Below are positions 1 through 11,130 of a stretch of DNA of 64,000 bases, piece after piece. The stretch is from Diphasiastrum complanatum (lineage: Eukaryota; Streptophyta; Lycopodiopsida; Lycopodiales; Lycopodiaceae). Below the pieces are notes generated by a model, which ran no database searches, was not told the origin of the DNA, and worked only from the letters and a program-made list of their open reading frames with translations. The stretch covers positions 48,806,996-48,870,995 of the forward strand of contig CM055108.1 in assembly GCA_029204225.1 (NCBI GenBank), given 5' to 3'. Numbering within the stretch: position 1 is the first letter of the stretch; the number at the start of each line of letters is the position of its first letter. Position numbers and translations under genes: made by a program.

Positions 1-5
1 TTTTC

Positions 6-1327
6 TGGAGTTTTTACAGCAGAAGGTAAATCTGTAATTCATTAGACTGTAAAAACATACCATTTACTGTATACTCTGGGTTATAGGTTCAATATGAGCA
101 CATGAATCCATTTTTTTTTTAGATAAAAAAAACAGATACTTAGTATTCATAATAACAAAAAAAAAAAAACCAGTCTACATGCTTAACCAAATGATTAAAC
201 CAAAAAAAAATACAGTAAAAAGGTAAATGATTTCACCTCAGATCCTTATGCTCTGACTTAAATTTCAAGGAGACTGTCCATAGGCTAAGGTCTTTTCTTC
301 AACAGGCATCCGGTTCTTTAATATCTTCATTTTTGTGGTTTTTCGACTGCCGGCTCCCATCTTATTCTTTACCGGGTCATCTCTCTCACACAACCCAGGA
401 AATAGGCGTGGGCTGGGTCGCGATGGATCAGCTCCTCACCCTTCACTCTTTTCAGGCTCAGATCGCGAGGGCACAGATTGCGATGGTCTAGCAGCCTCCC
501 TTCCACTGAAACAGGTTCCTTCTCTTCATGGATACACACAGGGGCGCATCTGCTCAGAATCGCAGATGGTCACCCTCTTCAATCACGATATGCAGAGAAG
601 ATTTTTCTTCAGATACGTTCAGGTCTTCCTTTCTTCCAGATAGCGATGCTCTCTTCAAAATCAGATTCTTCTTCCACATAAGCAGCGTGGGCTTTCTTCA
701 CAGATGGCTCCTTCTCAGAACAGCAGGCAACAATGGAATAAAGCCCTCCTTCAGAACAATAGTAATAACACTGCTTCACAGGATCTAGGCTTCCAAAACC
801 CATTTGATTCAGCTTTACTTCAACAGTTACTATCAGCATGGAAATCGCAACTGATCGTCGTCGAACCCTTAACCTTAGGACCTTTCCTTGAAACTTAAGT
901 CAGTGCCTTAAAGGTACCTGGGCATCTTTTATTAATCATGATATAAAGTACATTTCATCATTACAATGTGGCGAAAAATTGCCATTTAATAAAACTACTT
1001 AGCAACTGTCGATATTATCATCCATCAAAGTCACTTATGAGTGTTGCTAAAAATAGCTTATTGCTATTTAACAAACTTATTAAAAATAGTAACGTAGTAA
1101 AAATAGGTCTAATTTGTCTGATATAACTGTCATTTGAAAATTGATTATGACATTTGAACATGCCATAGAATTTCATAGCTATTCTTTAACATAGCCACAT
1201 TCGTATATCAGTAAAAAGTGGCATATTAGCAGATTTTGCACATATGAGATACATCTAGCATTTTCTTCTAGAAAATCAGCATCAATGATTGTAATTGCTG
1301 AAATTTTGACCAGAAAAATGCACTACA
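6..1327 (-). repeat. LTR-like arm, inverted copy
   Basis: Read on the minus strand, this block begins TGTAGTGCATTTTTC and ends ACTCCA, the TG...CA form of an LTR. It matches the right arm at 3717-5875 along most of its length, with the two arms in opposite orientation. The stretches 6-300 and 895-1327 align clearly. The middle (about 300-890) is much shorter than in the right arm, so one copy has lost or gained about 0.8 kb. No polypurine tract or primer site sits beside this copy. The left flank is cut by the window edge, so a target duplication cannot be checked. Alternative reading: the two arms are long terminal inverted repeats of a DNA transposon. Confidence 0.6.
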
Positions 1328-1387
1328 CTCATCTTTGAAGCTGATTAATAATGAGCTATATGAAAAAAACTTATGTGAAAAACCAGA

Positions 1388-2026
1388 ATGAAAGAGAAAT
1401 GGAAGATTCTAAAAAAAATGAATTCAATATACGATAATGAGATTTGTACCAAGAATACAAATGAAAATGTTCTCCAAAAGTTTAGTCATTGGAATAATGA
1501 CTATGTTAATTCATTATATGGTACAGATATTGAAATATCAATTGATGATAAATTAGTATTTACACTTGTGGATCAAAATGTTATACATGATAAATTGATC
1601 AATGACATATATACTAAAAAGGAACTGAATGAAAATATTTTTAATAAATATATGGTAAATGAATATTTGGATGTACTACCATATCAATATAGTATTATGT
1701 TATCATTTATAATTATAATACTCTATCAAAATTTTATGAACTCAGAAAAATATAACTACATACGAGCATTAAAACCTCTAACTGACGAATTACTAAGAAA
1801 GCATGATAAGAGGTGGAGAAGTGATTATGACTACAAAAGAGCTAAAGATATTCAAAATAAAGTCTATGAAAAAAATGGTGAATATCAAAGAAAGTCCGAA
1901 AAAATCAATGGTTTCAAATATTACAAGACTATTTGTAATAATTGGTATAATATGATATTAAGTCATCGTACATATGAGATGCTTCATGATAATTACCATA
2001 AGAAATTTCCAAATAAATTGATATAA
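1388..2026 (+). CDS. Unidentified 212-aa ORF between inverted arms
   Basis: An uninterrupted 212-codon frame starting ATG and ending TAA. I do not recognise the protein. Its composition is unusual: rich in Asn, Lys, Ile and Tyr, with few Ala, Gly or Pro, and strongly A/T-biased codons. Residues about 100-115 form one hydrophobic run that could be a membrane helix. The rest looks like a soluble, charged, largely helical protein. It lies in the core between two inverted LTR-like arms, where a retroelement's coding region would be, but shows no gag, protease, RT, RNase H or integrase motif. It may be a captured gene, a remnant of an unrelated element, or a chance ORF in AT-rich DNA. Length and the lack of stops in AT-rich sequence argue mildly against chance. 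Confidence 0.35.
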   Translation: MKEKWKILKKMNSIYDNEICTKNTNENVLQKFSHWNNDYVNSLYGTDIEISIDDKLVFTLVDQNVIHDKLINDIYTKKELNENIFNKYMVNEYLDVLPYQYSIMLSFIIIILYQNFMNSEKYNYIRALKPLTDELLRKHDKRWRSDYDYKRAKDIQNKVYEKNGEYQRKSEKINGFKYYKTICNNWYNMILSHRTYEMLHDNYHKKFPNKLI

Positions 2027-3716
2027 TTATGATGATGTAGATGTATATAATATGATAGTTTTTTCTTTTAAAAATACAACAAAAACAAAAAAATCCAAAA
2101 TATATCTATTCAAAATTGAAAAGAAAAAGAAAAAAATCACATAGACGATGGCATGACAATGAGATTATTTAGAAAAATGACTATCATTCAAAGTTGTTAC
2201 CTTGATTAACTAGACACATAATTTGGTGACATATTTTAATATGTGAATGGAGGATTAAGAAATTTACATATCAATGTGAACTTCATGTTTAAAATATATA
2301 TGAACAGCCTATGAAGATATTGTTTTAATAGAATATACAATATGCAATGACAGCTTGAATGTAGGATCCAATACAAATTCAAATATAGTGTGTGTTTATG
2401 GACGAGATGCACATATTTCAATGATTATATTTCTACAAACTCAATTGCCATATCTATCAAATACTTTTATTTTTTTAAGCTTATAGTAAGGAAATACTAG
2501 TGGTTCAACTACCAGGAATTGAACAACTAACTTTAGTTTTATGACACAAAAGTGTGAGAGGGTTGAGAAAAATATTTCATCTAATTTGAGAAAGATATAA
2601 TATACATCTTGGAAGGTGATACACTCTATATGAAGATTGGAGGTAAAATATCCACACACATTACACTTGCATCAATTAGACACAGTGGTGTATACATCCA
2701 TCTGATGGAAAATTTGAGATCGTGCATTTCATGTCTACTTGCACTATGCATTGATCTGAAGATGGGATGCAATGTTCTAATGCCTTGGATGGGCATTTTT
2801 GTTGAATAGTGTCATGAGGGTGGTATTGAGAGGAAATATGAAGACTTGGAATGGATAAAACATTACCAGTGGGGAGGTGAGTTAAGAAAAAGAAAAAAAA
2901 CCTATTGATGATTATGGATCTATGTCGAAGACGTCTGTTGCTTCTGAAGACCATCTTGGATCTTTTATTGAGAGTATTTGTGAGATCTTTTGAGTGATGA
3001 GTGGAGAGAATATGATTTGTGTTTTCTATTTTGTTGTTCATAAGGTCTTGAGAATTATAATTGGATCATAGATTTTTTTTGGTAAGAATAGAAAATATCA
3101 GATCTCATTCAGAATCTATCTATGAGAGTAGAAATGTGAGGTATAGCATGAATATTTGCTTGAAAAAAAAAAATCTATCTATTATTCAAGGGAGTGAATA
3201 GGTTTTTATGAGAATGAGATATATTCACAATGTGAATGACGAAGATCCAACTTTTGGAATAGGTTGCATTGCACGCACTACATTATATGAAGACCTAGAC
3301 ACAAAGCTGAGAAACTGCATTCATATCTTGTTACGACAATGAAGATTGCACCAACATTTTCCAACAATGCATGGTTTTGATGATGGGCATTACATTATGA
3401 TTTGATGGGAGTGGGAGCATATTTTCTTCAGACACGGGTTGGATGTAATGCAGGATTTTTATTCTAGATAAAGACAATGTTGCTGAAAGATCTAAAGGTT
3501 GAATCAATGGCCTTTGGATTCATGTTGTTGAATAATAATGGTTAGCATCACAGTATATTGTGTGCTGAGCCCATTAATTGACGAAGAAAACCTTGAGATG
3601 CTGAAAAGATGAAAAGATCGTAAGGCTAAATCAATGGCTTTATGATACAAAATCAAATGTCAAAGACTATTCCCTCTGTTCACGGGGACGCTTCACATTT
3701 AAGTTGGGGGAAAACA
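2027..3716. other. Unreadable core with a polypurine tract at its right end
   Basis: No ORF over about 120 codons and no recognisable retroelement domain in either direction. The right end reads AAGTTGGGGGAAAACA (3701-3716) directly before the TG of the right arm, which is what a polypurine tract before a 3' LTR looks like. This supports reading the right arm as a plus-strand 3' LTR and this core as its degraded internal region. Confidence 0.4.
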
Positions 3717-5875
3717 TGTAGTGCATTTTTCTGGTCAAAATTTTAAAATTTCAGCAACTACAATCATTGATGTTGATTTTCTAGAAGAAAATGTGCTACA
3801 TGTATCTCATATGTGCAAACTCTGCTATTATGCCACTTTTTACTGATATACGAATGTGGCTATGTTAAAGAGTAGCTATGAAATTCTATGGCATGTTCAA
3901 ATGTCATAATCAATTTTCAAATGACAGTTATATCAGACAAATTAGTGCTATTTTTACTATGTTACTATTTTTAGTAAGTTTGTTAAATAGCAATAGGCTA
4001 TTTTTAGCAACACTCATAAGTGACTTCGATGGATGATAATATCGACAGTTGCTAAGTAGTTTTATTAAATGGCAATTTTTCGTCATATTGTAATGATGAA
4101 ATGTACTTTATATCATGATTAATAAAAAATGCCCAGGTACCTTTAAGACACTGACTTAAGTTTCAAGGAAGACGAAGATCAGTTGCGGTTTCCAGTGAAG
4201 AGCAATTTGTGACTTAAAAAAATCTTGTTACTGGAAGAAGTGAAATGAAAACGGCAGTTAAAAAAATTGTTGATGCAAAGTACAATGCAGACTTACAAAT
4301 CAAACTTGTTGGGTTGATGTTAGACAAGTTTTCCGAGTTCGAAATATTGATATTTTGGTAATTTCCCTTGGTGGGGATGACGGTTGATTATACTGAGTGT
4401 CGGTTTGTATGCAATGCTGAGTTGTCAGTTTTATGATAGTTCGTGTTGAATACGAAGTCACGGATAACACAGGCAAGAATGGAAGGAATGGTGATACCTA
4501 TGAGATAGTTCGACATCCGGGAAAAAATCGGAGTTTCGAAAACCCGAAACTGGGAAAATGGTTTTGGAGGCCAAAATGTTCAAGATAGGCCTTTAGTGAA
4601 AAGTTAGTTATGAGGCACGTGCTCTCTCACGTGAAGGAGGCAGGGAAAGAGAAAAGAAGAGGGGGTTCATTCTACGTAGAGGAGAGAAGAGTTTAGAGAT
4701 TGTGCATGCAAAAACTTTGTGTCAGGAAAAGTGATCACAGTGCATTCAACCCCTCTGATTTCCAGCATGAATGTTCACCAATGTGTGTACTGATTAATGT
4801 CAATGACACGAATACTCAATGAATCTTGTCTGAAATTCAAATGCAGTATGGTAATGATCAAGAAACGCTGAAGTTCTGTTTGGACAGCGATCTGATCTGG
4901 AGAATGCACAATGATTGGCAACTTGAAGAACAAAAATGAAGGCCGTTTTACAACGATTTGTGTGGCATTCAACAACCTCTGTTACATGCAATCATTAACA
5001 AAGACATCTGATTGTTTTCCACGTGAACATGAATGCTAGATAGTTTGCAGACTCTCTATCCATTGGTGGCAACCCTTTGTCAGATCTCTGTGTGATCGAT
5101 GCTGATGGGCGACTTTCAGCATTGGGTCTACATTATATATTCACCTGTAGAGATAGAAATCAGTGTGAAAGACTGTTGGAAGACCTTCGGGGCTGCTGCA
5201 GATCAACGAACCAGCTTCTGAGCCTTGGGTGCAGAACTTCCGATCAGTGTGGAGGGCGGAATGCAAACTCGTGGGTTGTGAAGGTTGAGTGGCCGCCCGT
5301 CGCTGATCCTGTTTGAAACCCGTATGCAGACCAACGAGATGTAGATAAATGAGGATGCATCAAACCTGTGACAGAAGTGTGTAGAAGGAAGGTGCAGAAG
5401 AGCAATCAAACGAGAGAGAAGAACGCGATCCAGAAAGGTGAAGAGGGTGACCATTTGCGGTATCTGGAAGAGAAGAGCTACACATCGCGACCCAGCCCAC
5501 GCCTATTTCTGGGTTGTGTGAAAGAGAGTAAAGATATTGATGGAACCAGCAGTCTGGCGGTAAAGTATGTGGGCTACTAATGAGAAATGCAGAGTGACCT
5601 CAACTGTTGAAAAAAAAGATTTTAGCCTATGGACAGTCTCCTAAGGATCTGAGTTTAAATCATTTACCTTTTTACTGTTTTTTTTTTTATTTAATCATTT
5701 GGTTAAGCATGTAGACTGGGTTTTTTTCGGTTATTATGAATACTAAGTATCTGTTTTTATGAACCTAAAAAAAAAAATGGATTTATGTGCTCATATTAAA
5801 TCTTTAACCCGTAGTATATGGTATGTTTTTAAAGTCTGATAAATTACAGATTTACCTTCTACTATAAAAACTCCA
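3717..5875 (+). repeat. LTR-like arm, probable 3' LTR
   Basis: About 2.16 kb beginning TGTAGTGC and ending CTCCA, preceded by a G-rich polypurine tract. The reverse complement matches 6-1327: the outer ~240 bp and the inner ~430 bp align with only scattered changes. The arm holds short ORFs (for example 5077-5316) that are not shared in frame by the other arm, so I do not call them genes. Followed by AT-rich DNA without a primer site, as expected downstream of a 3' LTR. Confidence 0.6.
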
Positions 5876-6547
5876 AAAAATAAAGAACAATTAGATTCTG
5901 TTTTTATAATGGAATATTATATATGCTTTTCAAGAGTTAAACTTATTAAGGATTTTCAAATGGCTATAACTTCTAATCCGTAACTCGGTTCCGAATGATC
6001 CAAAAAGGTAAATTGATCCTTAAAACTTATAGAATTCACTAAGATTGAGAAAAATGACTTTTAAAATAATCTTGTCATAAATTTCTCAGTTTGAGTGATG
6101 TGTAATGCTTAACAAATATACTTAGCGTGATAAATCAGCTATTGCTAATCCATTGAAAAACATGGAGAAGCTATCGCTCAAAGTGGTTGAAAAATACCAT
6201 TAGAGCTAAATATATATTATATATTTCCAAAACCACATACATTATCATGATAAAACCATTGAAAAAGATGGTCAAGCTTTCGTAGATAAATCATGGAAAT
6301 TGCATCAAAGATTGAATCAAATTAAGTTTGCTTGATTGGAGAGAATACAAGAATTAGTAAATGAAAAACATTTATATCATTGAAAAGAATATTTGAGATG
6401 GATTACTTATGAGGTGAATGGGTTCGAACTTAAGTTACCTTCTAGTATAATCTATGGCAATATCCGAACTAGAAACCCAATGACTGGCTTCATAATCATA
6501 CCAAAACCCCGCTATAGTGTTATGAACACTATTAAGCAACACACGAA
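5876..6547. other. AT-rich stretch, nothing recognised
   Basis: No convincing coding region, repeat or RNA. It lies just upstream of the first exon-like segment of the Ulp1-type gene and may hold further decayed exons of that gene. Confidence 0.4.
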
Positions 6548-6852
6548 ATGTACCACAGTGATCTTGTGATAGAGTCTGGGATTACACTCTTGCAATATGA
6601 CATTGCAAGAGATTCATCCAATGAATTGTTGGTGCTCAGTAAATTTTTGCTTCAGGCCTTCAAGGAGAATAACGACACATTGTCACAGTGTCTGACTAGT
6701 GGATTCACACCAGCAACAAAATATCTGGTCATGCCTTATCATACCAAGTAAGATATGTTAAATGCTTCTTATTGTTTAATGCTTTATCAATGGCATAATT
6801 GCAGCTAATGGACTTTCTATCTTATTTTGTAGTGACCACTGGAGTTTAAACA
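6548..6852 (+). pseudogene. Ulp1-like (C48) cysteine protease, 5' part up to catalytic His
   Basis: Exon to 6747, donor GTAAGA, acceptor TTTTGTAG at 6832, then a short exon piece 6833-6852. Splicing joins the frames to give PYHTNDHWSLN, the 'PFHT-DHWSL' motif around the catalytic histidine of Ulp1/SENP peptidases (His codon 6837-6839). Such proteases remove SUMO or related modifiers and are often carried by plant CACTA and Mutator-type transposons. The coding sequence breaks at 6852, where a gypsy element is inserted, and resumes at 11949. The frame is open upstream to the ATG at 6548, but the true start is probably further 5' and not visible. A related, independently decayed copy lies at 55210-55896 on the other strand. 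Confidence 0.7.
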
Positions 6853-7673
6853 TGTTGGGGGCATTCCTAACAAAGTGTAAATAAATAAAATCCTCCAATA
6901 AAATGTGTTGCGAGGGCATGGCATCCTGCGTGTATAAACCCATGGCCCAATGAGCACGCAATTGAAGTTGTAAATAAAATAAACTTGACTTGGGCCTTGT
7001 AATTAAAATAAAACTAGAGGCTCAATATCATTTTTAAACTTAGAGATCACTTTTTAGAGTTGGGTCCAAATTGGGACTCACATGAATCTTGTGATTTCTA
7101 ATGTACTTTTTGTGGACCCTTGGATCAAGTTGGGTCCAAGATGAATGGATAGGATCATTGTGAATATTAGCCAATAAAATTGAGGGGCAAGGGCCTTCCC
7201 CATTTTATAAAAAGACACCATTTGTACATTATTTCCATGCTTAATGAGAAGGAGGAAACTCTACCATTTTTGGAAGAGAAGCATCCTCATTTGCTATTCA
7301 CTACTTGCTATTGCTCTTGATTGTGTTTTTCATTGCTTTCTATTTCCATGGTTATTGTTTGCCATAGTGAATGTTTTTCCATTAGCAAGCATAAGGAGCA
7401 TTTGAGCTAACTTCCACCGTCACTCTCTATCTCTCTCTTTCTCTTCCCTTCTCAATCTCTTCTTCTCCATTCCTTCTCTTCAACCAAAACAATGATGAAT
7501 GTAGGTGTAGAGGAGTAGAGTTAAAGAGGAGTAGTACAGTGATGAGTAGAGTTAAGGGAGTAAGTAGGAAATTAACTAAAAGTAGCATCTATGCATAGTT
7601 AGGCACCTATCCAGTGATCTAACCTCTGTTGACAGGCGGAAGGGCTATACTACAAGAGATCTTCGACCCCACA
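6853..7673 (+). repeat. 5' LTR of the RT-less gypsy element
   Basis: 821 bp, TGTTGGGGG...CCCCACA. It aligns end to end with 11131-11948 with scattered substitutions and small indels. A pyrimidine-rich stretch (CTCTCTATCTCTCTC, about 7420-7440) is shared by both copies. Confidence 0.92.
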
Positions 7674-7674
7674 A

Positions 7675-7692
7675 TGGCGCCGTTGTCGGGGA
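7675..7692 (+). other. Primer-binding site, tRNA-Asp type
   Basis: TGGCGCCGTTGTCGGGGA, one base after the 5' LTR. It matches the tRNA-Asp-complementary primer site typical of plant Tat/Athila gypsy elements (TGGCGCCGTTGCCGGGGA) except for one C to T change. Confidence 0.9.
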
Positions 7693-8029
7693 TAGGTTTT
7701 CACTAACTGGTTTAGTTGCATTTTAGCTATTTTCTTGCTTTTTAGAGTAGTTTAGGTAGATTTTTGGGAGTTAAGAGTTAGTTTTCTGTATTTTTTTGTG
7801 TTTGGATTGTTCACAGCTAGCGGGGGAGGTGTGAGAGGGTAGAGGAAGTCCTGAACAACCTCTAAGGGCTTGAAACTCAAATTAATCATCCAAATAACTC
7901 AAAAAACACACCAATCTGCATTTTGGAGGGAAAAAAACCCAAAAAAAACTCATCAGATTTTTATATCTCCAGATCAGTGGGAATTAATCCTTGCATGACT
8001 GGCAGCAGCTCTAGGGTACTGTCCCAGAC

Positions 8030-8770
8030 CTGCATAGAAGCCTGCGAGAGTTAGTCCCAAGCAGGGTAATAAAAATCAGAGAAAAATCATAAAAAAATTC
8101 AAAAAACCCTTGAAAAAATTCAAAAAAATTCAAATCTTCATAAGAACTCTCGCAGAGCCCTCTAAAGTTCCATCTCAGTGAGAGCAGGACACAGAGAAGC
8201 TTGCGAGAGTTAGTTTGATGATTAAGTGTTTGTGCGAGAGTTCCTAGTGAAAAAAAGATGAGAAAATACCAGTGAACCCTCGTAGACAGTGAAATTTTCA
8301 GTTCCAGTGGTCAAGCACTCTCGTAGAGGATTCTGAAGTTCCATCTTAGTGAGACCAAGACACAGAAGAGCTTGCAAGAGTTAGTTTGAATCCAGTGAGC
8401 AGAAAATTGGATTTCAGTGCTAAAAACTCACTAAAAAGTGAAGATCCAGCAAATCATTCCAGTAAGAACTCTCGCAAACCCTCTCAATCGATTCAGAATG
8501 TCAAATTACATCGGTGATAAAGCCTACGAGAGTTAGTATGAAAATTTGGTGAAGATCAAGCACAAAAAGTGATTTTGAACCCTCGCAGACAGTGAAATTT
8601 TCACTTCTTGTGAGAGTTAACTCTCGCAGAGAGTTCTATAGTGAGATCTGACCCAGATCCAGCTACTGTGAAGCTTGCAAGGGTTACTTCCCAGAGATCT
8701 GAAAGATATCAAGTTTTTTACCTACAAAAATAGCTAAAGAACCCTCGCATATCCAACCCTTGCACAAGAT
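8030..8770 (+). repeat. Leader with complementary ACTCTCGCA / TGCGAGAGT repeats
   Basis: Between primer site and gag the leader carries degenerate units, roughly 160-170 bp apart, each with ACTCTCGCAGA-like and (C)TTGCGAGAGTTAGT-like boxes that are complementary to each other. Examples are near 8045, 8150, 8205, 8315, 8375, 8470, 8525 and 8620. Shared filler phrases such as 'AGTTCCATCT(C/T)AGTGAGA' and 'CAGACAGTGAAATTTTCA' show that the units are duplicates. The RNA could fold into a series of stems. Confidence 0.7.
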
Positions 8771-9062
8771 AACCCTTGCAAACCAGATCACTGGAAAGAT
8801 CTACATCAGATCCAGCTACTGTCAAAATCTCAGGTCAATCAGTGCAAGGAGTAAAAAGTTATCAAGGAAAAACCACCGTAAAAGGCCTAAAATTCATTCC
8901 GGCCGATCAGATCGATCAGATCCTTGACGATCCACACTGCATCCTACTGTATAAGCAATATCCAATCACTTTGGAACCCACCATCGGATGAATCTGAGAT
9001 CGGGATGATCAATAGCACGAAAGATAACAAATCAAACACCACACCTTCCCAGATTAGCAGCT

Positions 9063-9788
9063 ATGCAACAAGAGGCAGAACCGGAACCAACACCAATGGA
9101 TTCAATGGGCCAACTCATACCTATCGCACCCTTGCATGCAGTTCGGAGAGCACCACGGATGGAGATACCAAAATACGATGGATCATCAGATCCCATCCGG
9201 TTCCTCCAGATCTACGAGCAAGCTTGTGAAATCTATGGCAAACGGACACCTGCAGAGAAGCTAATGCTATTCCCTATGTCCTTACTTGCAGTGGCCCAGG
9301 ATTGGTTTTTTAACTTGTTAGAGGAGGAGAAATCCACCTGGGAAGCGGTTAAAGCAGCTCTCATTACGCGCTTTAAGCCAAGGAAGTTCTTGGAAGACCC
9401 GTTTTTCCTGCTGAGCAAAGTCAAGATGTGAAAACGAGAAAGGGTCCGGGATTACATTGAACGGATCAAACATCTACGATCCGAGTGTAGTGCAATCCTG
9501 ACTCCCGATCATGCGATGATCATGTGGTTCCTAGTCGGATTACCACGAAGCATTAGAAGAGAACTGAAACGACGGGAGCAGTACGCTACCCTGCAAGAAG
9601 CTATGAAAGATGTCATCAGGGAAGAGGATGAGGGATCTAACGACGAATATCCTTCCACCCACACTCCTACTCCCTCGATCACATTATCATCATCAAAAGC
9701 ATCCACTCTATCCACAGAACTACTGTTGGAGCAAGTGACAAAATTACACAGATGGAGCAACTTACGACGCAGTTTGACTAGAAACTGA
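9063..9788 (+). pseudogene. Gypsy gag (capsid) protein
   Basis: The frame from the ATG at 9063 runs to 9788 with a single in-frame TGA at 9429-9431. It carries the retrotransposon gag signature: YDGSSDPIRFLQIYE, then AQDWFFNLLE, W..V...F..RF, and a second half with D.I.RIKHLR.EC and M.WFLVGLP. Gag packages the element's RNA into cytoplasmic particles. The C-terminal zinc knuckle is missing, because the frame passes directly into the deletion that removed protease and RT. The stop makes this copy non-functional unless read through. Confidence 0.82.
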
Positions 9789-9808
9789 AGGCGATTCATA
9801 AAGACACG

Positions 9809-10214
9809 GAGGAATACTTGAAAAAGTGCGATGTGTGCCAAAGGGCAAGGAGACCAACAAGATTGAACTATGATCTACTGCACCCAGTCTTAGCCCAAGC
9901 ACCGTTCAAAAAATGGGGATTGGATTATATTGGTCCAATTCACCCTGCAGCAAGGAGTTCCTAGGCTCGATACATAATCGTAGCCACAGACTACCTCACC
10001 AAATGGGTCAAAGCCAAGGCAGTAAGAGTAGCTGATGCTAGGACCACTGCCAAGTTCCTTTATGAAAATATCATTGTGCGCTTTGGGTGCCCGGTGGAAC
10101 TAGTCAGTGATCACGGAAGCCATTTCATCAACGAGACCATCAAGGTCCTGTTGGAGAAATTCTTTGTAATCCACAGGACCAGTACGCCTTATTATCCTCG
10201 TGGTAATGGGGTAG
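9809..10214 (+). pseudogene. Gypsy integrase fragment
   Basis: Begins in the zinc-binding region (KKCDVCQRARRP) and continues into the catalytic core (WGLDYIGPIHP, then TDYLTKWVKAKA, then LVSDHGSHF). One in-frame TAG follows 'HPAARSS'. It ends at PYYPRGNG, just before the third acidic residue and the C-terminal domain. It closely resembles the integrase at 17276-18042, so the two elements are related Tat-like gypsies. Integrase inserts the cDNA; this one is truncated and inactive. Confidence 0.85.
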
Positions 10215-11084
10215 ACAGATGCGACCACTGAGACGCGAGACCAAAGCCAAGGTGAAACCACCAGCCAGGGCCAAGCAACATCATCCAGAGAATCGCGTAC
10301 GATATCTGTCAGCCAGGCATTCCAAAGATCGAAGTTCGTGGAGGAGAACATCAATGAATTTTTATCCAAATATCTCCATGAGTCATCAAGAGGCGGCTGA
10401 CAGATATCATTCTCAGCTCAGACCATCAAGGGAAAAGAACTGCAAGCCTTACCCGCCCTCCAACTACAACCGGAGTGGCGACAATGGTTATTTGAGAGAG
10501 ACCCTGTGGCCATCAAGGCTTACATGACGAGTCCGCAACAGTTACGGGTGAACACGCATTTCTTGCCATGTCCAAGAAGATCCAAATGGGCGGAATGCGG
10601 CACTCCTCTGGACCAGATCACACTGCACAATTTCAACTGGCCAATCATCAAATCCAAATATGGGTGGACAACAGATATAGATGCCAGAAGGGCTCTCTCC
10701 GCATTCGCCATTCACTACATCAATTGTCCCGATCCCACAATCCACGCGACAGCCACTTACGCCCAAGACTTAGAATACTTAATGGCCACTGAAACAAAAT
10801 GGAATGATTTTCTTCCCTCCATATTTTTTGATCCAAATAAGACGCTCACTTCCGACAAAGTCGAAGACCAGCTACCAGTTGCTCGCGTATATTACCGAGC
10901 TGCATTCCTTGGAGATCCCTGGACGAAACGATTCCAAGCATGGGTGGATCAGGAATGGCTGACAGGAGTCCACAAGTCCTTCCACACGCCAAAGGACTCG
11001 AAGAAACTGGACCATCTCAACTTCATGGAAGACGTTACAGGCTATCTCATCCACCAGAGGCGGTCCAAGAGAACGCTATACTAA
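10215..11084 (+). CDS. Extra ORF between integrase and 3' LTR (env position)
   Basis: A single frame of about 290 codons, open except for one TGA at 10398-10400. The intact part from the ATG at 10506 is 192 aa. I do not recognise it and see no membrane segment or signal peptide, so it is unlike the envelope-type ORFs of Athila elements. The sequence is soluble and Trp-rich, with patches such as QPEWRQWLFERDP and WTKRFQAWVDQEWL. It sits 46 bp before the 3' LTR in the same orientation. It may be an element-specific accessory ORF or captured host sequence; a Tat-type extra ORF is the default reading. Confidence 0.5.
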
Positions 11085-11130
11085 ACCGGCAGAGTGCCGA
11101 GGGACCGGCACTACTTTAGGCCGTGGGTCT

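Noticed and set aside
335-898. Overlapping ORFs of 60-100 codons in the left arm
   Set aside because: They overlap in several frames and both strands, and the matching right arm does not keep the frames open.
9509-9841. 110-codon minus-strand ORF over gag
   Set aside because: Antisense shadow of gypsy gag, which has clear family motifs in the plus frame.
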